Source: Pseudomonadota bacterium (GTDB lineage Bacteria > Pseudomonadota > Gammaproteobacteria > Steroidobacterales > Steroidobacteraceae). Taken from it: DNA of 64,000 bases. The notes under the pieces were generated by a model that was not told where the DNA came from, made no database searches, and saw only the letters and a program-made list of their open reading frames with translations. The stretch covers positions 1 to 64,000 of the forward strand of contig JAJYLP010000007.1 of assembly GCA_021787615.1 (NCBI GenBank). The letters are read 5' to 3'. Below, piece after piece: positions 18,872-26,316 of the stretch. A program made the position numbers and the translations under genes. The stretch's first letter is position 1; every line of letters begins with the position of its first letter.

Positions 18872-19085
18872 GTGCGATCCACCGTACGTTTAGACGCAGC
18901 CCTCATGGAACGTGCCTAGCAGGAAGCGGCGCACCGCGGCATCACGCTTACCGCCGTCATCGAGCAGGGGTTTCTCGTTGCGCTGCGCCGCCCCCTGAAA
19001 CACCCGCACCGCGAGTCCGTACCGCTCCCCGAATGCCACGCCGGCGGGGGCGTCTTGGCGGGCGTGGATCTGAACGACCGCGCGC
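18872..19085 (+). pseudogene. Dead copy of the vapB-like antitoxin gene
   Basis: The sequence aligns along most of the intact antitoxin gene at 33920-34165, for example AGGAAGCGGCGC, GCGGCATCACGCT and GAATGCCACGCCGG. The start ATG is changed to GTG, and a TAG replaces a CGC (Arg) codon at about codon 16. The frame is lost further on, and no toxin gene follows. The upstream bases also match those in front of the intact copy, including a tRNA-like fragment. It is a decayed duplicate of the module's first gene. Confidence 0.8.
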
Positions 19086-19228
19086 GTCGGCGCCGGGGTT
19101 CCTCGAGCACCACATCAATCCGAATCGCAAGCACGCAAGGCACCCCGAGCGTCGCCCCAGCACGACATTCCTGAAAGAGCGGATGCAATACCGGGATGAA
19201 GGCCGGCGGCCGTGCAACACGAAGTCGT

Positions 19229-20743
19229 TCAGGCGGCCAGAAGCTCTCTGAGCAATGCCAGCAGTTCCTCGGCTTTGACAGGTTTGCTTGTGACTCGCAG
19301 GTGTGGATCGCGCGGCAGCTCCTTGATCGCCGAAGATGTATCTGCAGTGATGAGCACGGCCTTCAAAGAAGCACCCAATCTCTCGCGCAGCGCCGCTACG
19401 ACCTGCGTACCCTTCTCGCCCTCGCCAAGATGATAGTCCGTTACCAAAAGATCCACGCCGACCCCTTGCCGCGCATCCTGTAGCGCCTCCTCGAGCGAGG
19501 AAACCGCGCTTACGCGGTAGCCCTCCACGTTCAATAACATACGTGTCGCCTGTCGCACGGCCGCATCGTCCTCCACCAGGAGGACGCGCGGCCGATCAAT
19601 TCGCGGCCCGGGCGCAGCGGCGCGCTGCGCATCGATGCATAGCGAGGCGGCCTGTGGGACGCCCGATGGCAGCTCGAGACAGAACGCCGATCCTTTGCCG
19701 ACCTCTGAGCGCACGTTGAGCCTGAGATCGAGCAGCTTGACGAGGCGCTGCACGATGCTTAGCCCCAGGCCAAACCCGTCGCGGGCGGTGTTAGTCTCGA
19801 CGCCCACCTGATAGAACTCGTCAAATATGTACCTGAGCTGATCTGCCGGTATCCCCACCCCCGTATCGAGCACTTCGATGCGAACCAGCGCCTGCTCGCG
19901 CAGACAGCGCAATCGCACACAACCCTGCCGTGTGTACTTTATGGCATTCGCAACGAGATTTCTCAAAATCTGTCCCACCAGCGATGGGTCGCTGTGAACG
20001 CAGTCCACGCATTCCTCGGCCTGCAGAGCGAGGCCCTTGCTTTGCGCGAGACTTGCGAACTCGCGATGCAACTCATTAAACACTGCGGCCACGGCAAAGT
20101 CGGCCTGCTCCGGCTTGATTACTCCGGACTCAAGCTTGCTGATGTCGAGCAGCGCATTCAAGAGTCGCGACATCGTTCCGATCGCTTGCTCCTGCTGGTT
20201 GAGCGCATCGGTGGCGTCCGGCCCGGCCAATGTCCGGCGAAGAATGCCATTGAGAAGGGCGAGAGTCTGTACGGGCTGGCGCAAGTCGTGGCTGGCGGTG
20301 GCCAGAAACCGGCTCTTGCCCAAATTCGCACGATCGGCATCTTCTCGCGCCGCCACGATCGCGATTTCCATCCGCTGCCGCTCGGTCACGTCGCGGATGA
20401 CCGCGACGTGACTGCCGTCAGCGTCGCCAATGGGACTCACGCTCATCTCCACTGGAAACTCCGTCCTATCCTCGCGCCGGCCAATCAGATTCACTTCCGC
20501 ACCGATCAACCACACACCAAGCTCGCCCGGGCGCTCCTCTGTGTGTGCGATGTGCCCGCCCGGACAGCACTGCAGAACAAGCTGCCCCATGCTCTTGCCA
20601 ATGACCCTCTCGGGCGAATACCCGAACAGAGCGATGACCTGTCTGTTCGCGAACCGGATTACCCCGAATTCATCGACGAGCATCATCGCATCTGGTGCGG
20701 CATCGAGTGCGCGGTGAGCGAGTTCGGCTGTCGAGTTTGTCAT
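19229..20743 (-). CDS. Hybrid sensor histidine kinase (PAS - HisKA - HATPase - REC)
   Basis: The 504 residues contain an N-terminal PAS domain (about 8-125, VDEFGVIRFANRQVIALFGY), a HisKA domain with the phospho-His in ASHDLRQPVQTL (about 160), and a HATPase domain (NLVANAIKYT, DTGVGIP, GFGLGLSIV; about 265-365). The C-terminal receiver domain (about 385-503) has VLLVEDD, the phospho-Asp in VTDYHLGEG and the Lys in TSKPVKAEE. There is no membrane span, so it should sense an intracellular signal or redox state through PAS. No output regulator is encoded beside it, so its phosphate must pass to a distant HPt or response regulator. The gene stands alone on the minus strand. Confidence 0.92.
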   Translation of the reverse strand: MTNSTAELAHRALDAAPDAMMLVDEFGVIRFANRQVIALFGYSPERVIGKSMGQLVLQCCPGGHIAHTEERPGELGVWLIGAEVNLIGRREDRTEFPVEMSVSPIGDADGSHVAVIRDVTERQRMEIAIVAAREDADRANLGKSRFLATASHDLRQPVQTLALLNGILRRTLAGPDATDALNQQEQAIGTMSRLLNALLDISKLESGVIKPEQADFAVAAVFNELHREFASLAQSKGLALQAEECVDCVHSDPSLVGQILRNLVANAIKYTRQGCVRLRCLREQALVRIEVLDTGVGIPADQLRYIFDEFYQVGVETNTARDGFGLGLSIVQRLVKLLDLRLNVRSEVGKGSAFCLELPSGVPQAASLCIDAQRAAAPGPRIDRPRVLLVEDDAAVRQATRMLLNVEGYRVSAVSSLEEALQDARQGVGVDLLVTDYHLGEGEKGTQVVAALRERLGASLKAVLITADTSSAIKELPRDPHLRVTSKPVKAEELLALLRELLAA

Positions 20744-21043
20744 TGTCGTTGTCGTTTAACGATTCGGCTTGCCGCTTTGCCGACCCCTGCGAATTCAGCA
20801 CGAATATCCTAGTGAAGCAGACCTTCGGTGCAGCAGTCTGTACGGGAGCGTACACAAGCGACGCCTACGCAACGCGTGGACACAGACGGCACACGCCGAG
20901 TGCTGCGAAGCTTCAACGGCATCACGACTGGAGCCGGGCGCCGCCTGCGTCGCCGTCGGCCTGGAACGAGATACTTGCCGTCCCATCGCTTCCGCCGTAA
21001 CAAGCGCGCATACTTAGCTGATATTGAACGAGGAAAACAGAAT
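20744..21043. other. Divergent intergenic region, hybrid kinase / eRF1-like gene
   Basis: About 300 bases separate divergent genes. It is less GC-rich near its right end, where the ribosome site GAGGA precedes the ATG at 21044. No frame with coding character is visible. Confidence 0.5.
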
Positions 21044-21511
21044 ATGAAGAAATACGCTGCCGGCGTTTGGATTGATCATCGCAAAGCGCTGATGGTTTTT
21101 GTCACCCCCGCCGGCGAAAGCTCGACACACATTCTCTCGAAGGTAGAAAGCCAGCTGCGTCGCTCAGGGGATTCGCCGATGAAGGGGCGCTACGCTGCAG
21201 ATCAGGTGCCAGCGGACGATAGTCGACAGAAGGCGCTCACAGGAGAGCTCAACATCTACTACGATGCAGTTGTCGCGGCGCTTCGTAATGCCGGATCGTT
21301 CGTGATTTTGGGTCCGGGCGAGGCCAAGGGCGAACTGAAGAAACGACTCGTGAAGAGCAAACTCGGGGGACGAATATGCGCCGTCGAGACCGCGGACAAG
21401 ATGTCCGATCGACAGATTGCCGCGAAGGTTCGTGAATATTTCCGCCAGCCCCCGCGGCCGCGCAAAGCCAAGCGACAGGCTGGTCGCCGCCATCCCAGTA
21501 AAGACACCTGA
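21044..21511 (+). CDS. Conserved hypothetical, 'translational machinery protein' type (eRF1-like fold)
   Basis: The ATG at 21044 is preceded by GAGGA and gives 155 residues; the longer track ORF has no support. The protein opens with YAAGVWIDHRKALMVFV and later shows NAGSFVILGPGEAKGELKKRL and VETADKMSDRQIAAKVREYF. These match a small bacterial family often annotated as translational machinery protein, related to the central domain of release factor eRF1. The C-terminus is a basic tail (PRPRKAKRQAGRR) that could bind RNA. Function is unproven. Confidence 0.7.
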   Translation: MKKYAAGVWIDHRKALMVFVTPAGESSTHILSKVESQLRRSGDSPMKGRYAADQVPADDSRQKALTGELNIYYDAVVAALRNAGSFVILGPGEAKGELKKRLVKSKLGGRICAVETADKMSDRQIAAKVREYFRQPPRPRKAKRQAGRRHPSKDT

Positions 21512-21983
21512 TGTGCCGAGGTTGGAGCGCTGAGCAACAGGTTGAGCAGCAATAGGCACGTCGGTTCATGAGGAGTGCGACAGTCGGCATTGAATCGCCG
21601 CAGAACGTTTTCCAGGTGCATGGAGCATGCCGAGTGGGGCACGGTCGCCCTCAGGAGACTCTGGTGCGGGTTCGGATGCTTGAGTTCCGCATGATCCTGA
21701 GTGCATATCGCCCGAGAACTGAGCGGATCGGGCGAGCGCGATGGACCTCAGTCGTGCTTGACGATCTTGACGCTGCTGCACACTTGATTACGCGGGCGCT
21801 GGAGCGGCGCAATCGCCTGGTCTGCCGCCGGCCGGTTTGGGGCGGCTCCGCTCAGCGTACGACGGCATTCTTGTTCGTATCGACAAGGGTACGAGGCCGC
21901 ACGCGTCTCGCAAAATGTCGTGGCGGCATTCGGCCGGCACCCGAAGCTGGAACAGCGAGGTGCCGACCAGACCGTCATTGCCA
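21512..21983. other. Non-coding region with no recognised feature
   Basis: About 470 bases lie between two converging genes. No long frame with plausible protein content, RNA gene or repeat was seen. Confidence 0.45.
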
Positions 21984-22262
21984 CTATGACCCGCCCTTCA
22001 GCGCGTGACGGAATTGCCGCAGGAGGTCGACACCGACCACGGGCACAATCGCGCCGAGTGATGCGAGCGAGGCGCTTACGGTGAAATCTTGCTGCGCAGA
22101 TCCCCTCATGGATCGGACGACGAGCCATTCACTGACCAGTGCACCGGTGGTGCCGATGACAATATTCCGTGTGAGGGAGAAACGCCCATCGGAGCGGCAA
22201 GTCGTCCGGCTGAGCTTCCACCCGATGTATCCACCCAATATGGCGAACAATAGGAGGTTCAT
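21984..22262 (-). CDS. YeaQ/YmgE/GlsB-family small membrane protein
   Basis: The ATG at 22262 has GAGGAA seven bases upstream and gives 92 residues; the longer track ORF is not supported. The protein starts with a Gly-rich membrane span (LLLFAILGGYIGW), then has RNIVIGTTGALVSEWLV and SLGAIVPVVGVDLL, matching the three-span pattern of the transglycosylase-associated/GlsB family. Members are small inner-membrane proteins linked to stress responses. A second, frameshifted family member lies at 24880-25145. Confidence 0.7.
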   Translation of the reverse strand: MNLLLFAILGGYIGWKLSRTTCRSDGRFSLTRNIVIGTTGALVSEWLVVRSMRGSAQQDFTVSASLASLGAIVPVVGVDLLRQFRHALKGGS

Positions 22263-22625
22263 GGTCGAGTTCCTCGGCAGTGCGCCAGTGCAGTGCGCCG
22301 CTCCGACCGCGGGGCGCGTTGGCTCAAGATGCACCATACTGTTGCTGCTTTCAGTGCTCTGGCGTACACAGGCCACCGTGGCCCTTCGAAGGGGACTCCG
22401 GGCATCGCACGCGGTGCAGGCCGCGCGTTCAGGCATGGGCGCAGAGTACTGCGCCCCCGGAGACGCCCGCTCACCCGGCATCCCGCTGTCCATCGATCGC
22501 GGCAGGAGGTTAGTATCCCGGGTATTCCGGCGGGATCAGGTTGGACCCAGCGAGCGCCGGCAGGCCGCCCGGCAGTCGATTCGCGGGGCGCATGGTCAAT
22601 TCGGCCGCAACGGAGGATTAGGGTT
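22263..22625. other. Divergent intergenic region, YeaQ-like gene / zwf
   Basis: About 360 bases separate divergent genes. It must contain both promoters. A GGAGGA ribosome site stands before the zwf ATG. No coding frame or clear operator was found. Confidence 0.5.
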
Positions 22626-24038
22626 ATGGCAGAGCAATCGTCGGATGCATTCATCTTTTTCGGCGCGACCGGAGACCTGGCCTTCAAGCAGATATTCCCT
22701 GCGCTGCGGGGCTTGATTCGCGACGAGAAATTCGACGTTCCGATCATCGGCGTGGCGAAGGCTGGCTGGCAACTCGAGCAATTCAGGGCACGCGCCAGGG
22801 ACAGCCTCGATCACCACGGTGGGGTGGATCCGGATACACTGCGCAAACTGCTGGACCTGCTGCGCTATGTGGACGGGGATTATGCGGATCCAGCGACTTT
22901 TTCGCGCCTGCGCCAAGAGCTGGGCGCGGCGCAGCGGCCGTTGCACTACCTCGCCATTCCGCCCACCCTGTTTGCGACGGTGGTCGAAGGGCTGGCCGCG
23001 AGCGGCTGCGCCGCCAACGGACGAGTGGTGGTCGAAAAACCTTTCGGCCATGACTTCGCCTCGGCCGTCGAACTGAACGGAATCCTGCATCGGTGCTTTC
23101 CGGAGGAGGCCATCTTTCGCATCGATCATTACCTCGGCAAGGAACCGGTGCAGAACATTCTGTACACCCGCTTCAGCAATCCCATGTTCGAGCCGATTTG
23201 GAATCGCACCTACGTACGCAGCATCCAGATCACCATGGCCGAACGCATCGGAGTGCAGGACCGCGGCCAGTTCTATGACGCCACCGGCGCGGTGCGCGAC
23301 GTGGTTCAAAACCACCTGCTGCAGGTTCTCGCGATCCTCACCATGGATCCGCCGACGGGCGAGCAATCCGAGGCGGTGCGAGATGAGAAGGTCCGGTTGC
23401 TGAAGGCGGTTCGTCCCATTGCGATCGGGGACACCGTGCGCGGTCAGTATACCGGCTATCGCTCGGTGCCCGGCGTGCGCCCCGACTCGTCAACCGAGAC
23501 CTTCGTCGCTATCCGGCTCTATATCGACACCTGGCGGTGGGCCGATGTGCCGATCTACCTCCGAGCCGGCAAGAAGATGCCGGTCACCGCCACCGAGGTG
23601 TGGGTCGAGTTCGGCAGGCCACCGCGCGAGACTTTCGCAGAACGCGTGAGTCCGGTTTCCAGCCACATGCGCATGCGCATCAGTCCCGACATCGACATCG
23701 GCCTCGGCTTGCGCGTGAAGCAACCGGGCGAGCGCATGGTGGGAAAGGACGTTGAGCTGATTCTTACGCGCAGCGGCGCGGCCAATCTGCCGCCCTATCA
23801 ACGTTTGCTGGGCGATGCGCTGCGCGGCATCGGCCAACTCTTTGCACGCGAGGACTTCGTGGAGGCGCAGTGGCGCGTGGTCGAGCCGATCCTCGGCGAC
23901 GTGGCGCCACTGTATTCATACGAGGCGGACACGTGGGGGCCGCAGGAGGCCGCTCGCCTCATGGGTCCGGAGGGCGACTGGCTGAATCCGGCACCGCCAG
24001 CTCTAGCGCAGGCTCAGGATACTGCAAACGTCCGGTAG
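22626..24038 (+). CDS. zwf: Glucose-6-phosphate 1-dehydrogenase
   Basis: The enzyme oxidises glucose 6-phosphate to 6-phosphogluconolactone with NADP, opening the pentose phosphate and Entner-Doudoroff routes. The ATG at 22626 has GGAGGA upstream and gives 470 residues, normal for the family. FFGATGDLAFKQ is the dinucleotide-binding motif, RIDHYLGKEPVQN contains the catalytic His and substrate-binding Lys, and RAGKKMPVTATEVW lies in the substrate region. It is not next to pgl or edd; instead it sits in the accessory region and may be a second copy. Confidence 0.95.
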   Translation: MAEQSSDAFIFFGATGDLAFKQIFPALRGLIRDEKFDVPIIGVAKAGWQLEQFRARARDSLDHHGGVDPDTLRKLLDLLRYVDGDYADPATFSRLRQELGAAQRPLHYLAIPPTLFATVVEGLAASGCAANGRVVVEKPFGHDFASAVELNGILHRCFPEEAIFRIDHYLGKEPVQNILYTRFSNPMFEPIWNRTYVRSIQITMAERIGVQDRGQFYDATGAVRDVVQNHLLQVLAILTMDPPTGEQSEAVRDEKVRLLKAVRPIAIGDTVRGQYTGYRSVPGVRPDSSTETFVAIRLYIDTWRWADVPIYLRAGKKMPVTATEVWVEFGRPPRETFAERVSPVSSHMRMRISPDIDIGLGLRVKQPGERMVGKDVELILTRSGAANLPPYQRLLGDALRGIGQLFAREDFVEAQWRVVEPILGDVAPLYSYEADTWGPQEAARLMGPEGDWLNPAPPALAQAQDTANVR

Positions 24039-24055
24039 GCCCGCCTGGGGCGGGC
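24039..24055. terminator. Hairpin directly after zwf
   Basis: GCCCGCC and GGCGGGC form a 7-bp stem with a 3-base loop immediately after the zwf stop codon, between convergent genes. No T-run follows. Confidence 0.45.
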
Positions 24056-24090
24056 GTGGGCGCGCGGATTTCGATTGTGCCCGCGGCTCG

Positions 24091-24672
24091 CTAGCCGCGC
24101 AGCCCGTCAGTCCCGCTGCTGCCGACGCCGGTTCGGAAGACGTAGTCCCAGAACGGGCTCGTCACCCCGTAATATCCCGGCCGCTGGGCCAGTTCGATGA
24201 GCCGCGCGTGATGCAGTCCATGCCAGTGCTTGCGCCGCCCCAGCCAGCCGCCTGCGGCGCCCCAGTGGTGCACCGCGTGGTGCGTAACCGAGTAGGCAAA
24301 ATCGCCGACCACCACTCCGAACGTGAGCGCGCAAGCGGGCCACGGACCCAGGATGAGCCACGCGGGCAGATAGCTCAACGCGGCGATCGAAACGACACTG
24401 GCGAATGTCGGCGCGTAGATCCTCGCCGTTGGCCGTCGGTGATGCTGCGCGTGCCACGTGCTGAACGGCTTCACGCCGTGCAGAACGAACCGATGCACCC
24501 CATATTCCATGAAGGTCCAGCTGGCAAGGCCGAGTGTGGCCCACGCGACATTCTCGATCAAGCGTGCGCGCGGGCTCAAGAGCAACAGAAGCGCCCCGAG
24601 ACCTATGGATGCACCACCGAGGACTGCGAAGTCCGCTCGATAAGCGGCCTTACTGTGCTCCAACGTGAACAA
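24091..24672 (-). CDS. Fatty acid hydroxylase / sterol desaturase superfamily membrane protein
   Basis: Histidine clusters typical of the di-iron hydroxylase superfamily are present: HRFVLH, HAQHH, HHAVHH and HWHGLHH. They lie between membrane spans such as GGASIGLGALLLLL and ALTFGVVVGDFAYSV. The enzyme should use oxygen and two irons to hydroxylate a lipid chain or ring in the membrane. I prefer the TTG at 24672 because GAGGAG lies ten bases upstream and it gives a clean 193-residue protein; the track ATG at 24819 adds an unlikely Cys/Arg-rich leader. Substrate unknown. Confidence 0.75.
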   Translation of the reverse strand: MFTLEHSKAAYRADFAVLGGASIGLGALLLLLSPRARLIENVAWATLGLASWTFMEYGVHRFVLHGVKPFSTWHAQHHRRPTARIYAPTFASVVSIAALSYLPAWLILGPWPACALTFGVVVGDFAYSVTHHAVHHWGAAGGWLGRRKHWHGLHHARLIELAQRPGYYGVTSPFWDYVFRTGVGSSGTDGLRG

Positions 24673-24879
24673 TAGCGTACAACTCCTCGATCGGACCGTG
24701 TGAGCATCCCAGCGTCCGCTGGTCGCATTCTTGCTCACTACTATAGCCGCCCGATCGTCCGCACTCTGTGCGCCTGCGCACCGACATCGCCGGGATGCAC
24801 AGGCAGGCTGTGACTCCACTCGACAGATGCGTGCCGCTTCGTGACCCTCACCCGGCTCGCCTCACAGCCGGAGTTCCTC

Positions 24880-25145
24880 ATGCCATCGGTGTCGTGGATC
24901 GTCCTGGGGTCCATTGCCGGCGTCGTCGCCGGCCGAATCGTCAACTCGACCGCAGATGGCATCATGATCGACATTCGTTTGGGATCGTCGGCGCGATCAC
25001 TGACGGGTGGTTAATCCGCTTGTTCGGGATGACACAAGTGACCCGACTCAATTTGCATGGCGCGGGAGGCGCGGACCTCGTGGCTGTGGTGCTCCTCATC
25101 GCCTACCGCACGACGTTTCACCTCCTTCGCCACGGATCCACGTGA
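24880..25145 (+). pseudogene. Frameshifted YeaQ/GlsB-family membrane protein gene
   Basis: An ATG preceded by CCGGAG opens a frame reading SWIVLGSIAGVVAGRIVN, a typical YeaQ/GlsB start, but it ends early at a TAA. The next frame continues exactly where the family should, with FGIVGAITDGWLIRLFG and LVAVVLLIAYR. One missing base near TTGGGATCGTC (about 24988-24996) explains the break. The gene is therefore either inactivated or carries a sequencing error. It is a relative of the intact gene at 21984-22262. Confidence 0.8.
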
Positions 25146-25167
25146 TTCACCGGAGGAATCTGATCGC

Positions 25168-25314
25168 ATGGACGCTGCCGGCTGCGTTTGTCTCTTGGGC
25201 GCCTGGTTCGCGCCTGTGATGATATCCGCCAACACCGACGCCCCGGTCCCATATCCGGACATCGAGTCGCAGACTGCGCGCGAGCGAGAGCACCTCGACG
25301 TGTGGGAAATCTGA
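25168..25314 (+). CDS. Possible 48-residue small protein of unknown function
   Basis: An ATG with GGAGG nine bases upstream opens a short frame whose first half is hydrophobic (CVCLLGAWFAPVMISA) and whose second half is polar (REREHLDVWEI). It lies between the broken YeaQ-type gene and manA, on the same strand. The good ribosome site is the main support; no family is recognised and it may be chance. Confidence 0.3.
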   Translation: MDAAGCVCLLGAWFAPVMISANTDAPVPYPDIESQTAREREHLDVWEI

Positions 25315-25356
25315 GGGCGGCGCATCGGTTCCCGTTTCGTCAACCAGGAGACCCTC

Positions 25357-26316
25357 ATGGCGGTCGAACAGGCCCACATTCACATCATACCCAAGCCCTG
25401 GGGCCGCACCGACCTGAGGCCGTGGAACGCCTATCACGACCCACTGGCGGCGATCGGAGAAGTCTGGTTCGAGCGCGCCGATCCCTCGGCACCCGTGCCG
25501 ACCCTGCTGCTGAAGCTGATTTTCACCGACGAGTCGCTCTCGATTCAGGTGCATCCGGATGAGGCGCTCGCGCGCTCAATCGGTCTGGTGCACGGCAAGT
25601 GCGAAGCGTGGTACGTCCTATCCGCCACGGCGGATGCACGCATTGCCGTGGGATTGAAGCAACAGCTGAATCCGGCTCAGTTGCGAGCGTGCATCCGCGA
25701 CGGCACGATCGCCGAACAAGTTCGATGGCGCGCGGTCCGAGCGGGCGACTCCACTTTCGTGCCCCCGGGCACGATACACACCATCGGGGCGGGGCTGGTC
25801 ATTGCCGAGATCCAGCAGAGAACTGACGCGACGTTCCGGCTCTTCGACTACGGCAGGCCGCGGGAGACTCACATCGATATGGCCGTGGCGGCTGCATGCG
25901 CCCGTCAGTCCGAGCAGCACACCTCCCCGCGCAAACTGACCGCGGCAAGAACATTGCTCGCTGCCAGCCCGCATTTCGTGCTCGAGCGCATGACGCTCGC
26001 GCCCGGGGTGGTGCGGGAACTGGACGCCGCAGCGGAAACCTGGCTGTTCATTCTCGCCGGCGCGGGCCAGGTGGATTCGTTCGAGGTCGAAGCGGGCAAT
26101 GCCGTCTTTCTCGACAGCGAGCCCGCCCGCATCGAAGTTGGAGCGAATCGCCTTCAGTGCCTTGTTGCATATGCTCGCTCCGTTCCGGCGCCGTATCTGC
26201 TCCGGCGCATGAACGGCATGCGTGTGCCTGATCCTGCCCGCGGTGCGTCGCGAACGTCTTTGCGAATAGAGGCGGCACCAGTCAGCCGAGCCGTTCCTGC
26301 CGAGGGGGCACCGTGA
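25357..26316 (+). CDS. manA: Mannose-6-phosphate isomerase, class I (ManA-like)
   Basis: The 319-residue cupin enzyme interconverts mannose 6-phosphate and fructose 6-phosphate. The zinc ligands are visible in QVHPDE (about residue 68) and in the His of GTIHTIGAG (about 145). AEIQQRTDATFRLFDYGR is typical of short bacterial class I enzymes. AGGAG lies just upstream of the ATG. Its last codons overlap the GTG of the glycosyltransferase by four bases (GTGA), so translation is coupled. In this operon it probably supplies or drains mannose phosphate for the two enzymes downstream (inference). Confidence 0.9.
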   Translation: MAVEQAHIHIIPKPWGRTDLRPWNAYHDPLAAIGEVWFERADPSAPVPTLLLKLIFTDESLSIQVHPDEALARSIGLVHGKCEAWYVLSATADARIAVGLKQQLNPAQLRACIRDGTIAEQVRWRAVRAGDSTFVPPGTIHTIGAGLVIAEIQQRTDATFRLFDYGRPRETHIDMAVAAACARQSEQHTSPRKLTAARTLLAASPHFVLERMTLAPGVVRELDAAAETWLFILAGAGQVDSFEVEAGNAVFLDSEPARIEVGANRLQCLVAYARSVPAPYLLRRMNGMRVPDPARGASRTSLRIEAAPVSRAVPAEGAP

